Positions 8,796-16,953 of a stretch of 64,000 bases of DNA are shown one piece after another. The stretch spans positions 1,330 through 65,329 of the forward strand of contig NZ_KB891831.1 of assembly GCF_000373565.1 (NCBI RefSeq), given 5' to 3'. Origin of the DNA: Streptomyces sp. HmicA12 (lineage in GTDB: Bacteria; Actinomycetota; Actinomycetes; Streptomycetales; Streptomycetaceae). The notes beneath the pieces are model-generated. The model was not told where the DNA came from. It searched no databases and saw nothing but the letters and a program-made list of their open reading frames with translations. A program made the translations under genes and the position numbers. Position 1 is the first letter of the stretch; each line of letters opens with the position of its first letter.

Positions 8796-9791
8796 GTGGA
8801 CGTGCACAGCGGGAGCGGCCTCGCGTCGTGGGAACGGTTGCCCGGCTACGTCTTCCGGCCGTACCGCGGTCACGGCGACCCTGACGCGATGGCCGCTGTG
8901 CGGCTGGGCTGTGCGCGGCGGGATCGGGCCGACGCCCGGTCGGTCGTGGAGCGGCTCCCGACGGCGGCCGAGATCGCCGAAGCCTCCGCCGGGCTCGACG
9001 ACCCGTCCCGGGACCAGGTGGTGGTGGAGCACGACGGCGCCGTGGTCGGCTACTCGACGATCAGGTGGTGGCAGGAGCGGGACGGGACGTGGCTGTACCT
9101 GCACCGTGGCCACCTGCTGTCCGGACATCGCGGCCGGGGCGTCGGCTCGGCCATGCTCGCCTGGGCGGAGAGCCGCATCCGTCGGCTGGCGCACCGGCAC
9201 GGAACGGCGCGAACGGCGGTGATCGGCGCGAATGCCACGGCGTCCGAACAGGAGGCGACGGCGCTGCTGCTCGGAGCCGGATACCGGCGTGTCTTCAGCC
9301 TGGTCGAGTTGGAGCTGGCCGACCTCCGGCAGCTCCCCGACGCACGGCCGTTGCCGGCCGGCATCCGCATCGGCGCGATCGATCCCGGCGACTACCGCGC
9401 GGCCTGGAGGACCGTCGTAGATTCGTACGCGGACACCGCCTTCACCCCGATGTGGACGTTCGAGAGCTTCCTCGCCACGGCCGACCCGACCTGCTGGCGG
9501 GCCGCGTGGGACGGGGACAGCATGGCCGGGGTCGCTCTGAGCTCCCTCCACGGTCCCGAGCCGGTCGTGGGGGAAGTCGAGGAGTTGAGCGTCCGGGCAG
9601 GATCGAGGCGTCTGGGTCTCGGGCGGGCCCTGCTGCTGGAGGGGCTGCGCCGGCTTCGCGAACAGGGCGCGAAGAGTGCCCGGTTGTACACCGGGACCGC
9701 GAATCCGCACCGTTCCTACGACCTCTACGAAAGCGTGGGGTTCCGGCGCCGGAGCGAGTACGTCCGCTACCGCAAGCCGATCGCCGCCTGA
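8796..9791 (+). CDS. Tandem-domain GNAT N-acetyltransferase
   Basis: 331 residues with two GNAT folds. The first copy (about residues 15-165) has an acetyl-CoA loop-like stretch SGHRGRGVGSAML. The second (about 185-331) has VRAGSRRLGLGRALLLEGL and ends with YDLYESVGFRRRSEYVRYRK, typical of GNAT C-termini. Tandem GNAT proteins include mycothiol synthase, but no specific substrate can be assigned. The GTG at 8796 follows a G-rich site. It stands alone downstream of litR on the same strand, 87 bp away. Confidence 0.85.
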   Translation: MDVHSGSGLASWERLPGYVFRPYRGHGDPDAMAAVRLGCARRDRADARSVVERLPTAAEIAEASAGLDDPSRDQVVVEHDGAVVGYSTIRWWQERDGTWLYLHRGHLLSGHRGRGVGSAMLAWAESRIRRLAHRHGTARTAVIGANATASEQEATALLLGAGYRRVFSLVELELADLRQLPDARPLPAGIRIGAIDPGDYRAAWRTVVDSYADTAFTPMWTFESFLATADPTCWRAAWDGDSMAGVALSSLHGPEPVVGEVEELSVRAGSRRLGLGRALLLEGLRRLREQGAKSARLYTGTANPHRSYDLYESVGFRRRSEYVRYRKPIAA

Positions 9792-10123
9792 TCCGGCCGA
9801 CCTTCCGACCGCTCTCCCGGCAGAGCTCGGGCACGTCCGACTCGCGCCTGCACCTCCCGGTCGGAAAGCGCTTACGCGGTGACGTCAGGGCGAACCCCGA
9901 CGCAACAGGTGCCGAGCGGGTGCGCACTCGTGCGTCCCAACTCCGCCGCGAGTGGCGTGCGGTGTCCGTGAGAGGTCACGCATGAGGCGCTCGGTGTCGC
10001 CGTTCCAGGGTGCTCCGGGTGGGGGTTGGCGCGAAGTCCCCGGCCCGGTGTGGCGGGCGGCCGAGATCTCCGTTTTCCTTGCGACCGTCTGCAAATCCGA
10101 CGAAGTTCGCGATGGAGGTAGAC
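9792..10123. other. Intergenic region, no feature seen
   Basis: About 330 bp between the GNAT and methyltransferase genes. I see no convincing ORF, tRNA or strong hairpin. It presumably carries the methyltransferase promoter, but no clear -35/-10 pair could be picked. Confidence 0.5.
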
Positions 10124-10864
10124 ATGTCCATACCGAGCACCGCTCGGGACGGGGTGAACCGCGTACTGCGCCCCTTCAACGTGCGGGTGGTCCGTGGGCA
10201 GAGCGACGATCCGGCGATCAAACCCTTCCTGTCCGCCCGGAGGACGTTGGCGGCGGCCCGGCGGGCGGGACTGTCCCTGGAGGACTACATCGACAACTAC
10301 AGCGCCGCTCCGGGCGCGACCGCCGAGACCGTGGACGCGCTGCTGCGGCTGGCGGATCTGGGCGAGCACGTGGAGCGCGTGTGCGAGATCGGTCCGGGGT
10401 CGGGCCGGTACTCGGCCCGGGTGATCGCCGCGACGCACCCGGACACGTACGAGATCTACGAGACCGCGGGCGACTGGCTCCCCCGCCTCAAGGCGCTGCC
10501 GAACGTGGTCGTGCAACCCGCCGACGGGCACACGCTGAGCGCCACCGCCGACAAGTCCGTGGATCTCGTGCACGCCCACAAGGTGTTCGTCTACCTGCCG
10601 CTCGTCGTGACCGTGGGCTATCTCGACGAGATGGCCCGGGTCGTCCGCCCGAAGGGAGTGGTCGCGTTCGACGTCGTGAGCGAGAACTGCCTCGACGACT
10701 CGACCACGAGCGAGTGGGTCTCCAGTGGCTCGACCCTCTACAGCATGATCTCGCGCTCCTGGCTCGTCGATCGTCTCGCCGAGCGCCAACTGTCCTTCCT
10801 GGGCAGCCACTTCGTGCCGCTCAGCGGCGGCCGGACCGAACTGCTCGTGTTCCGGCGGGACTAG
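10124..10864 (+). CDS. SAM-dependent methyltransferase (paralogue of the gene at 49.6-50.4 kb)
   Basis: 246 residues. A class I methyltransferase core is visible: VCEIGPGSGRYSARVI (motif I, about residues 87-102), YEIYETAGDWLPRL, then VDLVHAHKVFVYLPL and MARVVRPKGVVAFDVVSENCLDD. The N-terminus (RVLRPFNVRVVR) resembles small lipid or sugar methyltransferases, but the substrate is unknown. The ATG at 10124 was chosen over 10112 because GGAGG (10115-10119) sits correctly before it. The stop codon TAG (10862-10864) lies across the left end of a repeat element, so the original C-terminus may have been slightly different. It shares the same motifs with the leftward gene at 49638-50408. Confidence 0.85.
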   Translation: MSIPSTARDGVNRVLRPFNVRVVRGQSDDPAIKPFLSARRTLAAARRAGLSLEDYIDNYSAAPGATAETVDALLRLADLGEHVERVCEIGPGSGRYSARVIAATHPDTYEIYETAGDWLPRLKALPNVVVQPADGHTLSATADKSVDLVHAHKVFVYLPLVVTVGYLDEMARVVRPKGVVAFDVVSENCLDDSTTSEWVSSGSTLYSMISRSWLVDRLAERQLSFLGSHFVPLSGGRTELLVFRRD

Positions 10865-10993
10865 GTCGTGTCCGCAAAGTCCCTCCTGCCTCGCGACGCC
10901 TGGCACGCTTCCCCAAGCTCTCCGACAAGCTCCGAGCAGGGGAGACCCCATTCGCCGCACCGGGCGGACGGAGGGACTTTGCGGACACGACCT
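10863..10993. mobile_element. MITE-like repeat A, 131 bp with perfect 24-bp inverted ends
   Basis: Ends are perfect 24-bp inverted repeats (10863-10886 and 10970-10993), beginning AGGTCGTGTCCGCAAAGTCC. The inside (10901-10964) has a hairpin of the form CCCCaaGCTC...GAGCaGGGG. The same core occurs twice in element B. There is no ORF for a transposase, so this is a non-autonomous element. It abuts CTAG on the left and CTGG on the right, which would fit a CTAG target duplication with one later change. Confidence 0.8.
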
Positions 10994-11051
10994 GGCGCCC
11001 GGGGTTCGGCCCCGGACCGAACCGGTCCCGGCGGCGCCGGGGGCCGCGACG

Positions 11052-12185
11052 TCAGGTCCCCGACACCACCGGTGTGTCGGTCCGGTCCGCCACCGATCCC
11101 CGGGTCGCCGTCTTCGGGACGGGCTGATCGTGGCGCAGGGCCTTCCACACGCGGTGCGACGCCTTTTCCAGGGGCAGGACTCGGCCCGCGTCCTGTGCGT
11201 CGTAGGTGACCGGCATCGTCACCATGGTGGTGCGGTCGGGGCTGATGCCCTTCAGTTCCTTGGCGAGTCCGAGCAGTTTGCCGGCGGACGCCAGCTCGGA
11301 GTCCGCGCTGACGCTCTTGGTCGCGGTGTCCGCCAGCGCGTAGGACTTGGCGGGGCTGCCCAGCGGGTCGACCGTGTCGGCGCGGTGGATCAGGGCCTTG
11401 ATGAACGCCTGCTGCAACTGGATGCGCCCCAGGTCGCTGCCGTCGCCGACCGCGTGCCGGGTCCGTACGAGCGCCAGGGCCTCCTTGCCCTTCAGCCGGT
11501 GCTTGCCGCTGTCCAGGGAGAGGCCGCTGCCCCGGTCGTGCAGGGCGGTGCGGGTGGTGATGTCCACGCCGCCGAGTTCGTCGATGAGTTTCTGGAAGCC
11601 CTTGAAGTCGACTTCGAGGTAGTGGTCCATGCGCAGGCCCGACATCTTCTCGACCGTCTTCACGGTGCAGGCGGGCCCGCCCAGCGCGTAGGACGAGTTG
11701 AACATGGCCTGCTCCGGCGGCACGGTGCCGCCGTGCGGCTGATCGCAGCTGGGGCGCTGCACCAGCGTGTCGCGCGGGATGCTGACGACCGACGCCTTCT
11801 TGTGGGTCTTGTCGACGTGCAGGACCATCGCCGTGTCGGCGCGGGCGCCGACGACGCCGCTGCCGTACTGGCCATGGGTCCCGGCCCGCGAGTCGGAGCC
11901 CAGCAGGAGGATGTTCATCGCTCCGTTGTGCTGCTCACCGGGCCGGTCGCTGCCGAGGGCGGCGTTGACGTCCGTCCCCTTGATGTTGCCGTTCAGGTGC
12001 TGCCAGGCGTAGGCCACGCCGCCACCGCCGACCAGGACCGCGCCCAGGGTGCCCCCGGCGATCCAGCGCAGGGCGCGCTTGCGCTTCCTGTGCCGGGACC
12101 GGCGCAGTCGCGCGGGCCCGTAGGCGGGCACCGCGGGCGCGTCGGCCGGGTGCGCCCGGTGCTCGTCCCCGCTCTCGTGCGGCAT
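11052..12185 (-). CDS. LytR-CpsA-Psr (LCP) family cell-envelope ligase
   Basis: 377 residues. A basic cytoplasmic N-terminus (RRSRHRKRKRALRW) is followed by one membrane helix (about residues 40-62) and then an extracellular LCP domain. Landmarks are NILLLGSDSRAG, GARADTAMVLHVDKTHKKASVVSIPRDTLV, and GGVDITT...LKGKEALALVRTRH. The conserved Arg and Asp residues that bind the polyprenyl-phosphate carrier are in these motifs. LCP enzymes attach teichoic-acid-like polymers or arabinogalactan-type glycans to peptidoglycan. The gene is 28 bp downstream of a lytic-transglycosylase-like gene on the same strand, which points to a wall-remodelling pair. Confidence 0.92.
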   Translation of the reverse strand: MPHESGDEHRAHPADAPAVPAYGPARLRRSRHRKRKRALRWIAGGTLGAVLVGGGGVAYAWQHLNGNIKGTDVNAALGSDRPGEQHNGAMNILLLGSDSRAGTHGQYGSGVVGARADTAMVLHVDKTHKKASVVSIPRDTLVQRPSCDQPHGGTVPPEQAMFNSSYALGGPACTVKTVEKMSGLRMDHYLEVDFKGFQKLIDELGGVDITTRTALHDRGSGLSLDSGKHRLKGKEALALVRTRHAVGDGSDLGRIQLQQAFIKALIHRADTVDPLGSPAKSYALADTATKSVSADSELASAGKLLGLAKELKGISPDRTTMVTMPVTYDAQDAGRVLPLEKASHRVWKALRHDQPVPKTATRGSVADRTDTPVVSGT

Positions 12186-12213
12186 GTGCTGCCCTTCCTC
12201 GGTGACCGGCTGC

Positions 12214-12723
12214 TCAGTAGGCGGAGTCGACGTTGTCGATGGAGCCGTAGCGGTCGGCGGCGTAGTTGGCGGCCGCGGTGATGTTGGCGACCGGGTCGGT
12301 CAGGCTCTGGGAGGTGCCCGCGACGTGGTACGTGTCGAACGTGGGCTGGATCATCTGCAGCAGCCCCTTGGACGGGGTGCCGTTCTGGGCGTTGATGTCC
12401 CAGTTGTTCTGGGCGTTCGGGTTGCCGGACGACTCCCGCATGATGTTGCGCTGCAGCCCGTCGTAGGTACCGGGGATGCCCTTGGCCTTCATGATGTCGA
12501 GCGACTGACGGATCCAGCCGTCGAGGTTGTCGGGGTACGACTTCGCCGCCGCGGCGGCCTGTGTCGTCCCGGCGCTCTTGGCAGCGGGCTCGGCGGCCTG
12601 GGCGGACGAGGGAACCAGCGTCAGGATCGCGGCGGCGGCACCTGTCGCGGCGATACCGGCGGCGGAGATCCTGCGGATCCGGGCGGTGCGGCCGGCGCGG
12701 GGCAGTGTCGTGGCGTTGGCCAT
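12214..12723 (-). CDS. Secreted transglycosylase SLT-domain protein
   Basis: 169 residues. A signal peptide covers about residues 1-43 (basic start, hydrophobic AAGIAATGAAAAILTLV, cleavage near AQA-A). The SLT fold follows, with the catalytic-type glutamate in IMRESSGNPNAQNNWDINAQN (Glu97) and the typical GTPSKGLLQMIQPTFDTYHV and TDPVANITAAANYAADRYGS. Such proteins cut peptidoglycan glycan strands outside the cell. The ATG at 12723 follows GGAGAA. It lies ahead of the LCP gene in one apparent operon. Its long leader may contain a riboswitch (see separate entry). Confidence 0.9.
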   Translation of the reverse strand: MANATTLPRAGRTARIRRISAAGIAATGAAAAILTLVPSSAQAAEPAAKSAGTTQAAAAAKSYPDNLDGWIRQSLDIMKAKGIPGTYDGLQRNIMRESSGNPNAQNNWDINAQNGTPSKGLLQMIQPTFDTYHVAGTSQSLTDPVANITAAANYAADRYGSIDNVDSAY

Positions 12724-13138
12724 GGTGGGGGGTTCTCCAATGAAGTACGGCGTTGCGTCATGCGCGGCGAGCCGGTGCCGGGGCATCCGGCCGGTCCCGC
12801 CGCTCGGAACTTCCGTCAGGGTTAGCGGCGCGGAGCGACCCGGCGCAAAGGTGTGACGTACTACCCGAGTACGGAGAAGCGGGACATCGAGCCGGTCCGC
12901 GACGAATCCGGACGGGGCCCTCGCTGGATCTCCCGGCGTGGCGGGATTACTACCGTCGATCGCATGTGCCGCAGCTCATATGGGTGGGCTCACAGGCCGA
13001 CCGGTCGGCGAGCGCCCCGGCGGCACCCCCGGGACGGCCCGGCCCGACCTTCACCCTTAGGGCCTTTAGTCCCGATTTCGTATGTTTCAGGTGGGCACGC
13101 TGGCAGTCAGCACCGCCACCGTCAGAAGCGAGAGGTCC
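12724..13138. other. Long divergent intergenic region
   Basis: 415 bp between the leftward SLT gene and the rightward CitG-like gene. The part nearest the SLT gene is rich in inverted repeats and may be a structured leader. The remainder shows no convincing gene. Confidence 0.5.
12745..12860 (-). ncRNA. Possible structured leader (ydaO/c-di-AMP riboswitch-like)
   Basis: On the minus strand, before the SLT-protein gene, a perfect 7-bp stem CGCCGCT/AGCGGCG encloses AACCCTGACGGAAGTTCCG. This is followed by GGGACC and further GC-rich hairpins. Streptomyces peptidoglycan-hydrolase genes are often preceded by ydaO-type c-di-AMP riboswitches. Only the 5' part resembles that family by eye and the later conserved part is unclear, so this is a candidate. 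Confidence 0.35.
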
Positions 13139-13996
13139 ATGCTCGGCAGCACCCCCGGCCATCCGCACGCCCCCACCCCGCGTCCTGCGGCCCCCGTACC
13201 GCTCGATGCCGTCTCCGTGGACGAGCTGGCGGACGCGGCGACGGCCGCGCTCACGGCGAAGGTCGTTCTGACGCCCAAGCCCGGATTGCCCGACTGCCGC
13301 AGCGTCTCCGCGCGGCAGAGTTCCTTCCACTCCTTCGTCGACTCCGGCGAACGGCTTCACGACGCGTTTCGCGAGGCCGCCGCCGCGGCGTCCGACACCC
13401 GCCGCCTGGCCGCCGCCTGCCGTGCCGCTCAGGCGGAGCTTCCGCACACGGGCGCCTGGGCGGGCCTGGACGCCGCCGCCCGCCTGCTGTGCCTGCTGGC
13501 GGCCGCCTGCGGGTACGGCGCCGCGGACGCCGCCGACGCCTGCCGCATCGCCCTGGATCTGGGCAGGGCCACCGACGAACGGAACCCGCACGACGGCTCC
13601 GGTCCGGCGTGGCCGGCGAAGACCGACGAGGAGGCACTCGCGCTCGTCCAGTCGGCGCTGCCGATGCTCCGGGAGGCGCGCGGGCGCGGCGAACCGGAGG
13701 AAGCCGCCCAACTCGACGTCCTGCTCCATCTGATCGCCTCGTTGGACGACTCCCGGGTGCTGCACGAGCACGGCCCACTGGCTCTCCGCCTGATCCAGCA
13801 GGATGCCGCGGCCACCCTGGACGCGGGCGGAGCGGGCAGTGCCGAAGGCGCCCACCGACTCCGCGAACTGGACGTCCTGGCACGGCGCTACGGCATCTGC
13901 CCCGCGGGGAGCGGAGCACTGCTGGCGGGACTCCTCCTGCTCGACGGCCTCAGCGACACGGCACGCTCGACCGCCCCAACCGCCCCGACCGGCTGA
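13139..13996 (+). CDS. CitG/MdcB-like triphosphoribosyl-dephospho-CoA synthase family protein
   Basis: 285 residues from the ATG at 13139; an in-frame ATG at 13082 would add 19 residues. Family-like features are LTAKVVLTPKPGLPDCRSVSA near the start, an all-helical body, SRVLHEHGPLALRLIQQDA, and the end RYGICPAGSGALLAGLLLLDG. CitG/MdcB makes the prosthetic-group precursor of citrate lyase or malonate decarboxylase. No lyase, decarboxylase or acyl-carrier subunit gene is nearby, and the usual GSHxDM segment is altered to RQSSFHSF. The actual activity is therefore doubtful. It is followed 265 bp later by a sigma factor on the same strand. Confidence 0.7.
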   Translation: MLGSTPGHPHAPTPRPAAPVPLDAVSVDELADAATAALTAKVVLTPKPGLPDCRSVSARQSSFHSFVDSGERLHDAFREAAAAASDTRRLAAACRAAQAELPHTGAWAGLDAAARLLCLLAAACGYGAADAADACRIALDLGRATDERNPHDGSGPAWPAKTDEEALALVQSALPMLREARGRGEPEEAAQLDVLLHLIASLDDSRVLHEHGPLALRLIQQDAAATLDAGGAGSAEGAHRLRELDVLARRYGICPAGSGALLAGLLLLDGLSDTARSTAPTAPTG

Positions 13997-14119
13997 GCCG
14001 TCACGGCTCCGGGAGGAAGGAGGGGAAGGAGGGGAAGGAGCGGTCGACACCCGGTACGGCGCCGCCGGACCCCACGGCTCGGTCGTACCGCCCGATCGCC
14101 TCCACCGAGAAGTCCCCCT

Positions 14120-14144
14120 GTTTGCCCGCCAAGGCGCAGGGCAA
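14120..14144 (+). promoter_or_regulatory. Candidate SigB/F-type promoter
   Basis: GTTT (14120-14123), 15 bases, then GGGCAA (14139-14144). This resembles the GTTT-N15-17-GGGTAT pattern used by SigB/SigF-family sigma factors in actinobacteria. It lies ~120 bp before a sigma gene of that family, so autoregulation is plausible. Confidence 0.45.
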
Positions 14145-14260
14145 GCGGCATTGAGTGCTTGGGACCACAGGCGCAGCTGCGGGAGCAGTGTGCCTGGACA
14201 CCGGTCCTTGTGCTCCTCGCGGTCACATCGTTGACAGCACGTCCTGAGGAGCACCCCCTG

Positions 14261-15055
14261 ATGGCGACTCACCGCTCGCACGACGACGCCCCGGCCACCC
14301 GGCGGACCTTCGAACGTCTCGCCGACACCTCGCCGGGCCCGGAACACGACCTGCTGAGCGCCGAGCTGATCGAGGCATGGCTGCCCATGGCCCACCGCAT
14401 CGCACGCCGCTTCCGCAACAAGGGCGAGAGCCAGGAAGATCTTCAGCAGGTCGCGGCGATGGGCCTGGTCAAGGCCGTCGGCCGCTACCAGCCCGAGCGC
14501 GGCGCGTTCGAGTCGTACGCCGTGCCGACCATCACCGGCGAACTGCGCCGCCACTTCCGCGACCACACCTGGGACGTCCGCGTGCCGCGTCGCGTACAGG
14601 ACCTGCGCAACAAGGTCCGCGGCGCGCGCCGCGACCTGATGAACCGGCCCGGCCACGCCGCCGAGCCCGGGATCGCCGAGATCGCCGCCGGAGCCGGCCT
14701 GACCCTCGACGAGGTGCGGGCCGGGATGGAAGCCCTGGAGAGCTACAAGACGCTCTCCCTCGATGCCGAGGTCACCACGTCGGACGACGGGTTCAGCCTG
14801 TCCGACACCCTGAGCGAGACCGAGTCCGGCTACGACCTCGTCACCGACCGCGAAGCCGCCAAGGAAGGCCTCAAGCACCTCTCGGAACGCGAACGCACCA
14901 TCCTCTACCTCCGGTTCTTCGAGGACATGACCCAGGCGCGCATCGGCGAGCGGATGGGCATCTCCCAGATGCACGTGTCCCGGCTGATCACGCGCAGCTG
15001 CGCACAGATCCGCGACCACGCCAACGGGCCGTCGGTACACCAGGAGGCCGCCTGA
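14261..15055 (+). CDS. RNA polymerase sigma factor, SigB/SigF/SigG family
   Basis: 264 residues with sigma regions 2, 3 and 4 in order. Region 2 is LLSAELIEAWLPMAHRIARRFRNKGESQEDLQQVAAMGLVKAV (about 31-73) and FESYAVPTITGELRRHFRD. Region 3 is at about 125-165. Region 4 is SERERTILYLRFFEDMTQARIGERMGISQMHVSRL (about 208-242). Streptomyces have several such sigma factors, controlled by anti-sigma/anti-anti-sigma partners in stress and development. None is adjacent here. The ATG at 14261 follows GAGGAG. A short purine-rich tract (about 14010-14045) lies in the upstream gap. Confidence 0.93.
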   Translation: MATHRSHDDAPATRRTFERLADTSPGPEHDLLSAELIEAWLPMAHRIARRFRNKGESQEDLQQVAAMGLVKAVGRYQPERGAFESYAVPTITGELRRHFRDHTWDVRVPRRVQDLRNKVRGARRDLMNRPGHAAEPGIAEIAAGAGLTLDEVRAGMEALESYKTLSLDAEVTTSDDGFSLSDTLSETESGYDLVTDREAAKEGLKHLSERERTILYLRFFEDMTQARIGERMGISQMHVSRLITRSCAQIRDHANGPSVHQEAA

Positions 15056-15179
15056 CCGGCCGCCCGCGGTGCGGGACGGCACACTCCAGCGGTCCCGTGC
15101 CGCGGGGGCGGGAACGTGGTCGCCGCGCCTCTTGGCGAGGCCCCGTGCCGGGGTTGCGGGCCCGTTGGGTGCCCCTGAT

Positions 15180-15442
15180 CTAGGGCCTGTCTTCAAACTC
15201 CCGTCTGCCCCGCGACGCCTGGCACGCTTCCCCAAGCTCTCCGACAGGCTCCGAGCAGGGGAGACCCCATTCGCCGCACCGGGCACAAGGCCAAGTACGT
15301 CCGGCCCATCGTGGGTGTCGTGCGCCCGGCACGCCGAGAGCACGCTTCCCCAAGCTCTCAACTCCGTTCGAGCAGGGGAGACCCCATTGACGCCGCGAGG
15401 CCGCCCTCCGGGCGACGACGGGAGTGTGAAGACAGGCCCTAG
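15180..15442. mobile_element. MITE-like repeat B, 263 bp with inverted ends and CTAG flanks
   Basis: The ends are inverted repeats starting GGCCTGTCTTCAAACTCCC, matching the right end with one mismatch. Each side is bordered by CTAG, giving an apparent target duplication. Two copies of the hairpin core found in repeat A lie inside (15220-15283 and about 15341-15388). The end sequences differ completely from repeat A, so the shared core has been carried by two kinds of termini. No transposase ORF is present. Confidence 0.8.
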
Positions 15443-15710
15443 GTGCCGACGGTCGCGCCTCGGGTCGTAGCTCCGCGCTGAGGACGGTGCCTCGCGGGAT
15501 CACGCCCGGGCCGACGCACGATGACTCCTCGTACGCGTAGGGGCGTGCGAAGCCGCCCGGCCCCTCGGCAGCAGGGATCACCGCGATGAAAGGTGTCGCG
15601 TCGGCCGGCCCGCCGAACCCGTCGAGGCGGCGGCCGGCGGGGCTCGGAACCGCGAACCCGCCGGTACGCACCCCCCGAACCGCCGACTCTGTACGCCTCC
15701 CCGTGCGCAC
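15443..15710 (-). pseudogene. Possible gene remnant between repeat B and the ROK gene
   Basis: In one minus-strand frame this stretch reads as plausible protein, for example RRLDGFGGPADATPFIAVI and PYAYEESSCVGPGVIPRGTV, up to the end of repeat B. It then runs into repeat sequence. There is no clear start with a ribosome site and I do not recognise the family. It may be the remainder of a gene cut by the repeat, or a chance frame in GC-rich DNA. Confidence 0.3.
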
Positions 15711-15714
15711 GCTC

Positions 15715-16953
15715 TCACTCCCGTGTCTCCGTCAACATCCGCCACCCCGGCGCATAGCGGCCGTGCAGGACCAGTGACGCGGCGCCCACCGCCCCGGCCG
15801 TCTCGCCGATCAGGCTGCGTTCGACCGTCACTCTGCCCAGTGCGCGGGTCACCGATGTGTTGTTGACGGCGGCGTCGATCTCCTCGCTCAGGACATGCTC
15901 GACGCCGACGAGCGCCTCGCCTCCCAGCACGACCCGGCTCACGTCGAGCAGCGCCACGGCCCCGCGCACCGCCTGCCCCATCCGGCGGCCCGCCAGGCGC
16001 ACCACGTCACAGGCCGCGGGGTCACCGGCGCGCACCGCACGCCGCAGCAACTTCCAGTCGGCGCGCACCGCTTCGGGGCCGCCGCTGAGTCCGATGCGCC
16101 GCGCGGCGGCACGGCCGTGCAGGGTGAACAGGTCGTCGACCAGGGCGGCGGGGTTGCAGTTCGGGCCGAGACAACCGTTGCTCCCGCAATCGCACAGGCG
16201 GCCTCCGGCCTCGATCTGGGCGTGACCGATCTCGCCCGCGTTGCCCGAATCACCGCGCAGGGTCTGGCCGTTGAGCATGATGCCGGCTCCGATGCCCGCA
16301 CCCATGTACAGGAACAGGAAGCCACCGGCGCGCTCCTTGCCGCCGATCCAGCGTTCGCCGATCGCCGCGGCCGTCGCGTCGTTGTCCATCGCGACCGGCA
16401 TGCCGGTCGCCTTCGCGAACATGTCGAGCAGCGGCACGCATGTCCAGCCGTCGAAGTTGGGCGGGTCCACCACCGTTCCGGCCTCTGTGTCGATGGGGCC
16501 CGGCGAGGCGATCCCGAGACCGAGCAGGCGGCCGCGGTCGATGGCGGCGCGTTCGGGCAGCCGCAGCGCGGCACGCGCCACCTTGTCGACCACCTCGCCG
16601 GGGACACTCGGCCGCGGCAGCGCGAGCCGGCGGCTGAGCAGCACCGATCCGGCGAGGTCGACGAGGGCGATGACGGCGGCATCCGGATCGAGGTGCACCC
16701 CGAGGGCGTAGGCGCCGTCGGCACGCGGCACCAGCAGCGTGCGACGTTTGCCGCCGCTCGAGGGGGCGCGCCCGGACTCGGCGATCAGGCCTTCGTCCAG
16801 CAGCCGCCGTACGACGTTGGACACCGTCTGATTGGTGAGCCCGGTGAGCGGCCCCAACTCGACGCGGCTGACAGGCCCCTTGGTGCGGATGGCGTCCAGG
16901 ACGACGGCCTGGTTGTAGCCACCCACTCGGGGCAGATTGGTCCCGCTTCGCAT
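15715..16953 (-). CDS. ROK-family transcriptional regulator
   Basis: 412 residues. The N-terminal winged helix is at about residues 8-70 (YNQAVVLDAIRTKGPVSRVELGPLTGLTNQTVSNVVRRLLDEGLI). The ROK sugar-kinase-like domain follows: GLGIASPGPIDTE, AMDNDATAAAIGERW, and YMGAGIGAGIMLNGQ. The zinc-binding ROK motif CDCGSNGCLGPNC is preceded by GEIGHAQIEAGGR. ROK repressors sense sugars or sugar phosphates. The ATG at 16953 follows GAGGAG; a longer GTG start at 17031 is possible. It diverges from an importer gene whose promoter overlaps a palindrome, so it probably controls the 17.3-28.8 kb genes. Confidence 0.92.
   Translation of the reverse strand: MRSGTNLPRVGGYNQAVVLDAIRTKGPVSRVELGPLTGLTNQTVSNVVRRLLDEGLIAESGRAPSSGGKRRTLLVPRADGAYALGVHLDPDAAVIALVDLAGSVLLSRRLALPRPSVPGEVVDKVARAALRLPERAAIDRGRLLGLGIASPGPIDTEAGTVVDPPNFDGWTCVPLLDMFAKATGMPVAMDNDATAAAIGERWIGGKERAGGFLFLYMGAGIGAGIMLNGQTLRGDSGNAGEIGHAQIEAGGRLCDCGSNGCLGPNCNPAALVDDLFTLHGRAAARRIGLSGGPEAVRADWKLLRRAVRAGDPAACDVVRLAGRRMGQAVRGAVALLDVSRVVLGGEALVGVEHVLSEEIDAAVNNTSVTRALGRVTVERSLIGETAGAVGAASLVLHGRYAPGWRMLTETRE

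Noticed and set aside
14004-14045. Purine-rich direct repeats (GGAGGAAGGAGGGG type)
   Set aside because: Short and low-complexity; no evidence beyond base composition.
15180-15442. Cys-containing peptide frames such as RQWGLPCSNGVESLG within the repeat
   Set aside because: They translate the hairpin core of a repeat and are not a gene.
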